Virus record (IMG/VR): IMGVR_UViG_3300034170_000026
Coordinates: 1-46,909 of that record
Source: a virus
Direction: 5' to 3' (one strand)
Length of the DNA stretch: 46,909 nucleotides
Shown here: positions 1-5,900 of the stretch, piece after piece
How the letters are laid out: each line of letters opens with the position of its first letter
How positions within the stretch are numbered: position 1 is the first letter of the stretch
Program-made: the position numbers and the translations under genes
Notes under the pieces: model-generated
The model's input: the letters and a program-made list of their open reading frames with translations, nothing else
The model's database searches: none
Told to the model about the DNA's origin: nothing

Positions 1-320
1 TGTAATCCTTGGATGAATTGGCTCAGCGCCTCGTTTTCAGCCTTGAACCGATCAAGATCCACCAGCACAGCAGCCCAGCTGTCGAAGCCATTGGCCTCGC
101 GAAGGGAAACCATGTGAGCCTTGAACTCGGCCATAGCTTCGTTCTCGGCGATCAGGGCCAAGACCGCGCCAGGATCACAGGCCGCAATGAACTCAGCATC
201 CGGAATGCTGAAATAGGGCCGATTGAAGCACTCAGCGGTGTACCACCGCCCTTCTCCCACTTCGCGGCCCCAGTTCTTCGCCTCGGAGGCGGATCGCTTC
301 AGTTCGGTGTAGTCGCTCAT
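1..320 (-). CDS. Ead/Ea22-like protein, 5' part (cut by left edge)
   Basis: The start codon at 320-318 overlaps the upstream stop (ATGA). The product begins MSDYTELKRSASEAKNW and carries the Ead/Ea22-type motif FIAACDPGAVLALIAENEAM near residues 40-60, followed by a helical segment. Ea22-like proteins are non-essential early phage proteins of unknown biochemical role. The reading frame leaves the window at base 1. Using the terminal repeat it continues at 46909 and stops at 46720, giving about 126 residues in total. Confidence 0.75.
   Translation of the reverse strand, partial: MSDYTELKRSASEAKNWGREVGEGRWYTAECFNRPYFSIPDAEFIAACDPGAVLALIAENEAMAEFKAHMVSLREANGFDSWAAVLVDLDRFKAENEALSQFIQGL
4..129. 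repeat. Left copy of 126-bp terminal direct repeat
   Basis: Bases 4-129 are identical to 46784-46909. The three bases before each copy differ (1-3 versus 46781-46783). The repeat lies inside the Ea22-like gene, whose frame is preserved across the join. It is either the overlap of a circular assembly or a short terminal redundancy. A coding location with no gene boundary favours an assembly overlap of a circularly permuted (headful) genome, but this cannot be settled from one sequence. Confidence 0.9.
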
Positions 321-523
321 GTCCGCATCCCCGGATTACCCTGCCGCTTGATCTCAATTCCAAACGTGCGCAGACGACGCAAAACCGTCTGCTGACTGAC
401 GCCGAAGACCTCGGCAATCCGGCGCGACGGCGTGTTGGTCTCGTACATCAGAATCATCCGCTGATGCTGATCATCTGTGAATGGGATCAGGTTTTCATGA
501 TCCATGTTTACGGTATCGCTCAT
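317..523 (-). CDS. Small helix-turn-helix DNA-binding protein
   Basis: A 68-aa protein with a clear HTH: residues about 28-55 read IAEVFGVSQQTVLRRLRTFGI, resembling the helix pair of resolvase or MarR-type HTHs (R-I-A-x-x-F-G-V-S-x-x-T-V). The leader AAGGGGTG lies just upstream of the ATG. It is the first gene leftward from the 562-590 promoter and is coupled by ATGA to the Ea22-like gene, so it heads the leftward operon that runs through the circular junction. It may be a regulator of that operon. The operator is not known. Confidence 0.7.
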   Translation of the reverse strand: MSDTVNMDHENLIPFTDDQHQRMILMYETNTPSRRIAEVFGVSQQTVLRRLRTFGIEIKRQGNPGMRT

Positions 524-536
524 AGCGCCACACCCC

Positions 537-566
537 TTGTAGTGGTCGGTCAGGTGGGACTATAAT
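537..566 (+). promoter_or_regulatory. Rightward promoter for regulator-primase operon
   Basis: TTGTAG at 537-542, 18-base spacer, perfect TATAAT at 561-566. The expected start near 573 gives a leader of about 30 bases before the ATG at 603, with no strong Shine-Dalgarno sequence. It overlaps the leftward promoter on the other strand. Confidence 0.5.
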
Positions 567-590
567 CGCGACAAATAATCGTTATGTCAA
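562..590 (-). promoter_or_regulatory. Leftward early promoter of the divergent switch
   Basis: Read leftward: TTGACA (590-585), 17-base spacer, GATTAT (567-562). A second GATTAT lies in the spacer. The -10 almost completely overlaps the -10 of the rightward promoter (561-566), so polymerase can occupy only one of the two at a time. It matches the promoter pattern repeated elsewhere in the window. Confidence 0.7.
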
Positions 591-602
591 CCGGATAAAT
601 CT

Positions 603-1097
603 ATGAAGAAGAGTATTGAGCAAAAGCGCTCGCTGGCGAAGAAGAAAACCATCTCGCAAGAAACGGCCAGTCGTCTGTCAAAAACCCCGTGGGGCGAGGC
701 ATTGCGCAAACTGGTATTGGCCGCTGGCAACCCTACCGAGCTAGCCAGTAAACTGGGCGTCGACCCTCAATCGGTTCGCAACTGGATTTACATGGGCGCA
801 ATCCCGAAAGTATGGGCCATCAAGGCGGCAGAGGTTTTTGGTGGCAGCCCGCAAGATCTTCGCCCCGACTTAGCTCCTGACGCCTGGATCATCAAGGAAA
901 TAGAGCCAAAGCCAGCACGCCAACCGGTAGCCCGCTCCGAAGATGCCCGCCTACTCCTGACACTGGCCGAAAAATACGGCAGCGTGAAAGCCCTGTGCGC
1001 CGCAGCATTCTGCACTCCTGGCGATTTCCACACCTGGAAAACTCGCGGTCGCATTCCGGCGATTAAGCTGCCTACGTTTTTGGCGTTGCAGCGGTGA
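603..1097 (+). CDS. Tandem-HTH (YdaS/Cro-like) regulator
   Basis: A 164-aa basic protein. Residues about 33-75 form a YdaS/Cro-like HTH (NPTELASKLGVDPQSVRNW, then GAIP and ending in DLRPDL), the arrangement known from phage and prophage Cro-like regulators. A second region, about residues 125-162, repeats the pattern G-[NS]-x3-L-[AC]-x6-P-x2-[VF]-x2-W-x3-G-x-IP, suggesting an internal duplication. It sits beside overlapping divergent promoters and is probably their regulator (inference). It is coupled to the next gene by a GTGA overlap. Confidence 0.75.
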   Translation: MKKSIEQKRSLAKKKTISQETASRLSKTPWGEALRKLVLAAGNPTELASKLGVDPQSVRNWIYMGAIPKVWAIKAAEVFGGSPQDLRPDLAPDAWIIKEIEPKPARQPVARSEDARLLLTLAEKYGSVKALCAAAFCTPGDFHTWKTRGRIPAIKLPTFLALQR

Positions 1098-1234
1098 GTA
1101 TCGTCGGAGCGGTGATTTTCCTTTGGGGGTTTGCCACGTCAGCCAGCGCTTTTGGCTCGCTGGATAAACCACTATGGGCAATGACGCTTGCGCTAGGCGG
1201 AGGCGTTATTATGTTTTGGGGGCTTGCGCCATGA
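1094..1234 (+). CDS. Tiny membrane protein, GTG start
   Basis: A 46-aa ORF starting GTG at 1094, overlapping the regulator's stop codon, and ending in an ATGA overlap with the primase start at 1231. The sequence is almost wholly hydrophobic: a first segment begins MSIVGAVIFLWGFATSASAF, then a short polar turn, then a second segment LWAMTLALGGGVIMFWGLAP, consistent with two transmembrane helices. Exact coupling on both sides supports it as a real gene. Function unknown. Confidence 0.6.
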   Translation: MSIVGAVIFLWGFATSASAFGSLDKPLWAMTLALGGGVIMFWGLAP

Positions 1235-2094
1235 GCGGACAACTCGTCCCGAAATCAGTAGTCGACGATGCCAACCGCGATATCGTCGACGTGGTACGCG
1301 GCTACCTTCCGGAGCTAAAGAAGGCTGGCAAGGACTGGGTGGCGTGCTGCCCATTCCATAATGAGAAGTCGCCCAGCTTCTCCGTCTGTGAATCCAAGGA
1401 CTTCTTCTACTGCTACGGTTGCGGCGCGTCAGGTGACGCCGTGAAGTTCGTCATGATGCATCAGGGGCTGTCGTTCCGCGATGCTGTGAAATCCATCTTG
1501 GGCGAGCTTAAACTTGAGGGCGCCAGCGTTGCGCGGCGAGCGCGCACCATCAAGGCCATCCGCTGCGACCTCCCCGCAAGCGCCGAAGACCGCGAAAAAT
1601 CCGCCGACGTGATGTCGCGCACCCATCTTGTAGAGCAGCATATCTATCTCATGCGAAACAACACAGCTTCCAATACTCCATGCGCCGTGAATGGAAAAGG
1701 TATCCTTATGGTTCCAATGATTAACAACATCGGCGAAACGGTGAACGTGGCCGCAATCTTGGCTAACGGGTCGGTCAACTACGCCGCTGGTAAGCCATCA
1801 TTCGGCACCACAGCAATCCTTGAGCCAGAAGGCGAGCATGACGGCAAAACGATCATCTGCACCGACTACGCGCACGCCTGGCGCATCTGGTGGGCTCAGC
1901 GTGGAAAGTCCCGCGTCTTGGCTTGCATGGATGTCGATAACTTCCGCTGGATGCTGATCAGTTGCAAGGACCGGTACACGCACGTCGGCTGTGATCCGTC
2001 CGAAGCCGACGAGCATATTGAATATGGTCGCGGCGTTGTCGCTCTGCCAATCGAACCGTATGCCAAACTTGACAGGATTACAGCAACCGCATAG
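1231..2094 (+). CDS. DnaG-type CHC2 zinc-finger primase, short
   Basis: A 287-aa protein if the ATG at 1231 is used; this start is coupled to the preceding stop, and the upstream extension overlaps another gene. The N-terminal CHC2 zinc finger reads CCPFHNEKSPSFSV...FYCYGCGASGD with C-x2-H and C-x2-C pairs, followed by the usual helix region (SFRDAVKSIL). The C-terminal half resembles a shortened Toprim core (TIICTDYAHAW, HVGCDPSEADEH) but lacks the textbook EGxxD and DxD signatures, so catalysis may differ from DnaG. It presumably primes replication with host polymerase. Confidence 0.8.
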   Translation: MSGQLVPKSVVDDANRDIVDVVRGYLPELKKAGKDWVACCPFHNEKSPSFSVCESKDFFYCYGCGASGDAVKFVMMHQGLSFRDAVKSILGELKLEGASVARRARTIKAIRCDLPASAEDREKSADVMSRTHLVEQHIYLMRNNTASNTPCAVNGKGILMVPMINNIGETVNVAAILANGSVNYAAGKPSFGTTAILEPEGEHDGKTIICTDYAHAWRIWWAQRGKSRVLACMDVDNFRWMLISCKDRYTHVGCDPSEADEHIEYGRGVVALPIEPYAKLDRITATA

Positions 2095-2189
2095 CCTCGC
2101 AAATACCGGAACGCTCCTGTCAAGCTGCAAAACCGGCACCCTGTCTTCGGATGGGGTTTTTTGTGGGTGCGAGAAAGTGCGGGCGTAAA

Positions 2190-2211
2190 AAAGCCCCAAT
2201 CAAGGGGCTTT
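2190..2211. terminator. Bidirectional terminator between converging operons
   Basis: An 8-bp stem AAAGCCCC (2190-2197) and GGGGCTTT (2204-2211) with a 6-base loop separates the rightward primase operon from the leftward gene at 2226. A-rich and T-rich flanks serve both directions. Confidence 0.75.
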
Positions 2212-2225
2212 AAATATCTTCGAGT

Positions 2226-2390
2226 TTAAGCATGCCATTTATTAATTTTTTCATACTCACCCACTACATCTCCATAGCCAAGTGACTCAAGCAGATCACA
2301 AAGAACGTCATCTGCATTGATATGCGCTATCTCGGTATCGCCATTTTCTTGCTCATCTTTCAAACGCTGAATTGCTTCTTCTCTGGTCAT
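2226..2390 (-). CDS. Conserved small phage protein, 54 aa
   Basis: A short ORF (54 aa), MTREEAIQRLKDEQENG then HINADDVLCDLLESLGYGDVV and a C-terminal EYEKINKWHA. The pattern [HN]xDAD[DE]ILCxLLxxLGYxDVVxxYxxIxKWYA is familiar from many small phage proteins of unknown function. AAGGG precedes the ATG, and promoter 2424-2452 lies directly upstream. It is likely the last gene before the terminator at 2190-2211. Confidence 0.75.
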   Translation of the reverse strand: MTREEAIQRLKDEQENGDTEIAHINADDVLCDLLESLGYGDVVGEYEKINKWHA

Positions 2391-2423
2391 TCTGCCCTTA
2401 CCTCTGTTCGTTTCGATGGCTCA

Positions 2424-2452
2424 ATAATCGCACCACATAATAATTATGTCAA
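2424..2452 (-). promoter_or_regulatory. Leftward promoter for the 54-aa gene
   Basis: TTGACA (452-447 side of 2400), 17-base spacer, GATTAT (2429-2424), read leftward. The spacer contains a further ATTATTAT element. It matches the other early promoters of this genome. Confidence 0.7.
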
Positions 2453-2469
2453 CCATCAAAATAGAAAAA

Positions 2470-2487
2470 AGGCCGAATTAACGGCCT
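2470..2487 (-). terminator. Leftward rho-independent terminator
   Basis: Stem AGGCCG/CGGCCT with a 6-base loop, followed in the leftward direction by a run of six or more T. It lies just after the stop of the zinc-ribbon gene at 2494 and ahead of promoter 2424-2452. Confidence 0.75.
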
Positions 2488-2493
2488 CTATCT

Positions 2494-2703
2494 TCACTCT
2501 GGATCTTCGTTTGGTTCGCCTGGGTCGCTCATGTCTGGAGAGTGGCAGGCAAAGCCAGTACCGAAGCATTCCGGACATTGATCGCCAAGCGGATCTGACC
2601 ATGTCGGATTTGTAGAGCCATTGCCATCGCAATATTCGCATGACTCGCGCTCGTCAGGCTCATCATCCGGCTCAAGCTGCCGATCGCCGATGTACGGGTT
2701 CAT
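2494..2703 (-). CDS. Small acidic zinc-ribbon protein
   Basis: A 69-aa acidic protein with two DnaJ-like zinc motifs, CEYCDGNG and CPECFGTG, spaced about 20 residues apart. The N-terminus is very acidic (EPDDEPDERE). The start overlaps the upstream gene's stop (ATGA), and a terminator follows. Such rubredoxin-like proteins are common in phage early regions. The partner is unknown. Confidence 0.65.
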   Translation of the reverse strand: MNPYIGDRQLEPDDEPDERESCEYCDGNGSTNPTWSDPLGDQCPECFGTGFACHSPDMSDPGEPNEDPE

Positions 2704-2888
2704 TTTCCATCCCCTTCAAAGTGCCGGTCACATTCAGCCTTTGCCGCATCCAGATCGGTAAACGGGCGACTGATAAAATCACCCTTAAGGCTTGGCCGGT
2801 AAAAGGTTTCCTCGCCAGCTCGATACTTGCCGATCTTGTAGCCTTCATCGCTGACTAGCAGATGGGGCGTTTCACGGCGCCAGATCAT
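2700..2888 (-). CDS. Small phage protein, 62 aa
   Basis: The product begins MIWRRETPHLLVSDEGYKIGKY and ends DLDAAKAECDRHFEGDGK. The layout suggests a small beta sheet (a strand-rich front carrying FYRPSLKG) followed by a helix. It is coupled by ATGA-type overlaps to CsrA upstream and the zinc-ribbon gene downstream. Function unknown. Confidence 0.65.
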   Translation of the reverse strand: MIWRRETPHLLVSDEGYKIGKYRAGEETFYRPSLKGDFISRPFTDLDAAKAECDRHFEGDGK

Positions 2889-3151
2889 TTAAGCAGCTCC
2901 GTCCGAACGATCTTGACCGACTTGTCAGCATCGAATGCCAGTCGGACTTGGCGACCGCTGATGCCGGTTACGTTGACCTTTACGATGTCGCCATGGATGT
3001 CGCCGTACAAATTCGCCCAATGCGGATACTGAACGCCGTCATCCTCGAAAACCACATAGATCTTCTTCGGATGAACCTCGCGAACAGTCATTGTCACGTT
3101 GTCGCCGATCTTCACTGATTCGCCTGCGCGGCGGGTTAGGATTACTGCCAT
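2885..3151 (-). CDS. CsrA/RsmA-like RNA-binding protein with large insertion
   Basis: An 88-aa protein. The N-terminus ILTRRAGESVKIGDNVTMTV matches CsrA strands beta-1 and beta-2 (LTRRxGExLxIGDxVxVxV). The C-terminus GISGRQVRLAFDADKSVKIVRTEL matches beta-3 to beta-5 (xGxQVRxGxxAPKxVxVxRxEI), including the conserved Arg in V-x-R-x-E. Normal CsrA is about 60 aa. Here about 35-38 extra residues (REVHPKKIYVVF to DIVKVNV) sit between beta-2 and beta-3. CsrA proteins bind GGA-containing RNA near ribosome binding sites. The leader is AAGGAGATCC. This is plausibly a phage modulator of host Csr/Rsm regulation or of phage mRNAs. Confidence 0.8.
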   Translation of the reverse strand: MAVILTRRAGESVKIGDNVTMTVREVHPKKIYVVFEDDGVQYPHWANLYGDIHGDIVKVNVTGISGRQVRLAFDADKSVKIVRTELLK

Positions 3152-3175
3152 GGTGGATCTCCTTGAAAATAATGG

Positions 3176-3511
3176 TTATTTACTTAAATTTGCGCGTTCA
3201 AACCACGCTTCTTGAGCGATCTGGATTTTCTGCTTGCGGAGAATTGGCGTAGACATCCACCATTTATCAAACTCGACGTTGTCGTCCACCGCTACCGGTG
3301 CGGGCTGCTCGGCGTAGAGCGGTATTAGCGTTCCTTTTGGGTTCTGACTTCCAAAGGCGTAGCAACACTCGTCCTTAGTGAGCGTCTTGGCGACATCCGC
3401 CTTAATCCACGCCACCGGCTCGCCCTGGGGCTGGGCGGCGGGTTCTCCATTCCATTGTTCAGCTGCCGATGCAGCTTTGTCGTATCCGGCGGTTTTTGCG
3501 CCGCAGCTAGT
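3176..3511 (-). CDS. Downstream half of a gene split by in-frame TGA
   Basis: The frame directly continues that of 3512-3760 after one TGA. It reads through a Gln/Ala/Pro-rich linker (GEPAAQPQGEPVAW) typical of small Pseudomonas phage proteins, then KADVAKTLTKDECCYAFGSQNP and a C-terminal FDKWW...IAQEAWFERAN segment. If translated alone, the first usable start is GTG at 3415 (79 aa) with no clear Shine-Dalgarno sequence. Either a separate gene from 3415, or the 3' part of a roughly 194-aa protein interrupted or recoded at 3512-3514. Confidence 0.5.
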   Translation of the reverse strand, partial: TSCGAKTAGYDKAASAAEQWNGEPAAQPQGEPVAWIKADVAKTLTKDECCYAFGSQNPKGTLIPLYAEQPAPVAVDDNVEFDKWWMSTPILRKQKIQIAQEAWFERANLSK

Positions 3512-3760
3512 TCATTCAACGTAATACGCCTTAGCCAGTAGGGCGTTTGAAGAATTTTTAAGCTCAGAAAATCTTCCGCTGCAACTAGCGCAGGCATTCA
3601 GATGTGGTACTTCATACCCGCCGATAGCTGCCTTTACAGGAACTTCCAGCAGGGTGCGCAGCTTTTCAAGGGCCGTCAGCCGCCCGCCCCTTTCGATGTC
3701 AGAGATGATTTCTTGAATGCGCTCACGCGGCACGCCGTCAATCGTTTGGTTGGTGGTCAT
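3512..3760 (-). CDS. Small phage protein, upstream half of split gene
   Basis: An 82-aa protein, MTTNQTIDGVPRERIQEIISDIERGG then a helical LTALEKLRTLLEVPVK and a C-terminal CASC pair. It ends at a TGA that is in frame with the next ORF. The ATG follows closely the stop of 3765-3941. Function unknown. The start pattern resembles early proteins with a helical N-terminus. Confidence 0.6.
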   Translation of the reverse strand: MTTNQTIDGVPRERIQEIISDIERGGRLTALEKLRTLLEVPVKAAIGGYEVPHLNACASCSGRFSELKNSSNALLAKAYYVE

Positions 3761-3764
3761 GGCT

Positions 3765-3941
3765 TCACCGTTTCGTCAGTTTAGCGTCCCACTCACTGCC
3801 TGATTGAAGGTCTCTTGTAAGCTCCTCCAGCTCCGAGATGCTTAGATGATCGCGGATCAGAAGGTATAAATTTGCATGCGTCAATGCTTCTTCAAGCATG
3901 CCGGAGCGCACAAGGATCATTTCATTTGGATCAATGCTCAT
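3765..3941 (-). CDS. Small helical protein, 58 aa
   Basis: MSIDPNEMILVRSGMLEEALTH is followed by ISELEELTRDLQSGSEWDAKL. It is predicted to be mostly helical and acidic. The Shine-Dalgarno sequence GAGGTGATTC overlaps the end of the preceding micro-ORF (3950-4012). Function unknown. Confidence 0.6.
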   Translation of the reverse strand: MSIDPNEMILVRSGMLEEALTHANLYLLIRDHLSISELEELTRDLQSGSEWDAKLTKR

Positions 3942-3949
3942 GAATCACC

Positions 3950-4012
3950 TCAGCAAATCAGTTGTGCCAGTGCCAGCAGGCACCAGCAGTAGGCGGGGAG
4001 TTGGGTTTTCAT
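3950..4012 (-). CDS. Possible 20-aa hydrophobic micropeptide
   Basis: ATG overlaps the stop of 4009-4410 (ATGA). The ORF encodes MKTQLPAYCWCLLALAQLIC and stops just before the Shine-Dalgarno sequence of the next gene. It could be a membrane micropeptide or a translational bridge between two genes separated by about 70 bases. Supported only by position and hydrophobicity. Confidence 0.3.
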   Translation of the reverse strand: MKTQLPAYCWCLLALAQLIC

Positions 4013-4410
4013 CGTGCACACTTCGGGCAAGACGGCTTGCCACCAATCCCGAACAACTCTTCCGGCGTGTAATCGCCAGCGTCCAGCAAAGCCTGTTCTT
4101 CGGCTGAAACCGTGCAGCACTCTGCTGGCTTGAGTGCGGCACTGGCAATCATCTGGCAGACCTCAACGGATGGCTCTGGTATTTCCCGCTCAGCCTCGAT
4201 GTAGGCCACGCAGCGAGCGCTGATCTTCTTTAGTGCGGTCTCCAGCACATCCGCCCGCTCATCCGCTGCGGTCAGTAGCACCTGTAGTGCGTCACGCTCG
4301 GCAGTGACCCGGTCGAAGTCTTCGGAAGTAACCCAGTTACCCTCGGGATTTGGCTTCATCATCGTGCCGATTGGGGTTTTCTGAATCAGATATCGCTTCG
4401 CTTCACTCAT
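4009..4410 (-). CDS. Coiled-coil early phage protein, 133 aa
   Basis: The start at 4410 has a strong GGGGAGGTGGGTC leader; an upstream extension lies inside the neighbour. The centre is a coiled coil (SEDFDRVTAERDALQVLL to VLETALKKI), common in Pseudomonas phage hypothetical proteins. The C-terminus carries CPKC. Function unknown. Confidence 0.65.
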   Translation of the reverse strand: MSEAKRYLIQKTPIGTMMKPNPEGNWVTSEDFDRVTAERDALQVLLTAADERADVLETALKKISARCVAYIEAEREIPEPSVEVCQMIASAALKPAECCTVSAEEQALLDAGDYTPEELFGIGGKPSCPKCAR

Positions 4411-4777
4411 GACCCACCTCCCCAGCTTTGGCGCTGGACTGGGCGCAGGCAGACCAATATTTCCATCCGTCCTGAGCCATACAATAAATATATTCTCCGT
4501 CACTATCGCGATGAAATTCGCTCTCTAGGTCTCGACCCTCAAGACCACAACTATTGCGATGGTAATCTTCAAACAACTCCCGCTCCTTAGCCTCGTCGTA
4601 GATGGGTTGCGGCGGGGATGGGGCGGCCAGAATTACGCGCAAATCCTCACGCACAAGGTCGCTGTCATTTTCAGAAGGCGGAACCTGCATTGGTGCGTGT
4701 TGCGAAAGGTGCCTGGTCAGCGCCTCAATTGCGCGAGCAACCAGGGTTGCCGGCACCAGCTTGAATTCAGTAGTCAT
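4403..4777 (-). CDS. Early phage protein with aromatic repeat motif
   Basis: A 124-aa protein. The N-terminal helix is PATLVARAIEALTRHLSQ. A central segment EAKERELFEDYHRN leads into a C-terminal motif GEYIYCMAQDGWKYWSACAQS. The W-x2-W-x-A-x-x ending recurs in neighbouring genes (WIAWQAS, AFEAWQASR), suggesting a family of related small early proteins in this operon. Function unknown. Confidence 0.65.
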   Translation of the reverse strand: MTTEFKLVPATLVARAIEALTRHLSQHAPMQVPPSENDSDLVREDLRVILAAPSPPQPIYDEAKERELFEDYHRNSCGLEGRDLESEFHRDSDGEYIYCMAQDGWKYWSACAQSSAKAGEVGHE

Positions 4778-4980
4778 TTGCCTTCTCCCGGCCGCCCATC
4801 TTCAAAAATCCGACCAGCCGCAATCGGCTGATACGAAATCTGAAAATCCAGGCAGCTGTTGTCTTCGAAGTGAAAACGCAGGACATCTTTTGACGGATGA
4901 CCCATGTAGCCTTGGTTAGCGCGAGCCCTGGCTAACGGGTCTTCGGCCTCAAGGCATTGTTGAGCGATTGAGCGGATCAT
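4774..4980 (-). CDS. Small early protein, 68 aa
   Basis: The start is set at ATG 4980, because AAGGAGTG precedes it and an upstream in-frame GTG lies inside the promoter -10. The product MIRSIAQQCLEAEDPLARARANQ...GHPSKDVLRFHFEDNSCLDFQISYQP looks like a small alpha/beta fold. It is the first gene downstream of promoter 5009-5037. Function unknown. Confidence 0.65.
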   Translation of the reverse strand: MIRSIAQQCLEAEDPLARARANQGYMGHPSKDVLRFHFEDNSCLDFQISYQPIAAGRIFEDGRPGEGK

Positions 4981-5008
4981 TTCGGCACTCCTTGTTGGGT
5001 GTAATCGA

Positions 5009-5037
5009 ATAATAGACACGCATATCTATTATGTCAA
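5009..5037 (-). promoter_or_regulatory. Leftward early promoter with inverted-repeat operator
   Basis: TTGACA (5037-5032), 17-base spacer, TATTAT (5014-5009), read leftward. The spacer and -10 contain the inverted repeat AATAGA...TCTATT (about 5011-5030), a likely repressor site. Transcription would begin about 20 bases upstream of the ATG at 4980. Confidence 0.75.
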
Positions 5038-5199
5038 CTACAGTTTCCACAATACCACGCCGATTAGGTACGGCCAGATTAGGCATAGGCCGACGATGCC
5101 GACCCACTCCCAGGCTGAGTATTTCTGGCTTCCGCTGACGATTCCAGATGAGATCCAGCCCAGGATTAGGCTGCCGATCATTAGGTAGAGGGTTAGCAT
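5038..5199 (-). CDS. Two-helix membrane protein, 53 aa
   Basis: Start ATG 5199 overlaps the preceding stop codon. Two hydrophobic segments (LYLMIGSLILGWISSGIV and WVGIVGLCLIWPYLIGVVLW) flank a short polar loop, a hairpin topology seen in small phage inner-membrane proteins. Its stop codon directly abuts the -35 of the next promoter. Function unknown; a superinfection or membrane-stress role would be guesswork. Confidence 0.6.
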   Translation of the reverse strand: MLTLYLMIGSLILGWISSGIVSGSQKYSAWEWVGIVGLCLIWPYLIGVVLWKL

Positions 5200-5468
5200 G
5201 GCTTCACCTTCAGGCCGAGTGACTCAATGGCTTTCTCACAGTCAGCCGCATATTGGCATTCGTCAAAGTGGTCGCCGCCGTAAAACGGGCTTGTGTAATC
5301 AGGAAGCTCCACCTCAATGGCTGCGCGGGAGGCTTGCCAGGCCTCAAATGCAAGTAGAGTCCTTGGGCATTCGTAAAACTGTCCGACCCCGGGGATGTTC
5401 CGGTACTCAAGATCCATGGACATTTTCCGCGCCCACGCTTCAAACTGGACATCCATTGCCTTATTCAT
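5193..5468 (-). CDS. Early protein with FEAW repeat motif, 91 aa
   Basis: The start is placed at ATG 5468, which overlaps the upstream stop. The product MNKAMDVQFEAWARKMSMDLE...LLAFEAWQASRAAIEVELP contains two FEAW segments. The same F-x-x-W...WxAWQASR layout occurs in the next gene (5461-5724), so the pair look like diverged duplicates. The C-terminal CEKAIESLGLKVK is probably helical. Function unknown. Confidence 0.65.
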   Translation of the reverse strand: MNKAMDVQFEAWARKMSMDLEYRNIPGVGQFYECPRTLLAFEAWQASRAAIEVELPDYTSPFYGGDHFDECQYAADCEKAIESLGLKVKPC

Positions 5469-5724
5469 TAGCAACTCCCAGACCTTTTTCTTTTACAGCC
5501 TCGATTGCCATATCTCGGATTTCGTACGAGGTGGTCCCTCCGCAGCAGTCGTACTCTGTGGGAAGGTCAATAACTATGGTTTTCCTCGAGGCCTGCCATG
5601 CTATCCAGCAGAAATTCAGCGTATGTCCGCAGTAATCCCCATTCGCGAACCTAGATAGACTTTCTTCCGCCCATCCTTCGAGAGCCCACGCCTCAAACTC
5701 TTCCCGTATTTGCTCAGTGCTCAT
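5461..5724 (-). CDS. Early protein, FEAW paralogue, 87 aa
   Basis: ATG 5724 is chosen because GACAGGAGCAA precedes it. MSTEQIREEFEAWALEGW...FCWIAWQASRKTIVIDLP is similar in plan to 5193-5468, and its C-terminus also ends with a helix (IRDMAIEAVKEKG). A CCGG turn sits mid-protein. Function unknown. Confidence 0.65.
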   Translation of the reverse strand: MSTEQIREEFEAWALEGWAEESLSRFANGDYCGHTLNFCWIAWQASRKTIVIDLPTEYDCCGGTTSYEIRDMAIEAVKEKGLGVANE

Positions 5725-5747
5725 TTTTGTTGCTCCTGTCGTATCAA

Positions 5748-5900
5748 TTATGCTTCGTAAAGGTCGCTGATTTTGCGCCACTCTTTGACCAGTTCGGAAA
5801 TCTCCCGCTGATATTCCCACCAGCATTCCGTGTAGCGAGCTGTGTAGCGAAATTTTCCGTGGATTTGCTTGATCTTTGCTTCGATTTGCTCTTTGGTCAT
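5748..5900 (-). CDS. Small helical protein, 50 aa
   Basis: MTKEQIEAKIKQIHGKF followed by RYTECWWEYQREISELVKEW is a basic, amphipathic, helical product. ATG 5900 overlaps the upstream stop. Function unknown. Confidence 0.6.
   Translation of the reverse strand: MTKEQIEAKIKQIHGKFRYTARYTECWWEYQREISELVKEWRKISDLYEA

Noticed and set aside
1174-1230. Longer primase frame from 1174
   Set aside because: The extension overlaps a coupled membrane-protein gene and reads as Arg/Tyr-rich noise. ATG 1231 is in an ATGA overlap.
3512-3514. Selenocysteine recoding at the in-frame TGA
   Set aside because: No SECIS-like hairpin recognised right after the TGA and no reason for selenocysteine in this protein. 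Readthrough or mutation are simpler.
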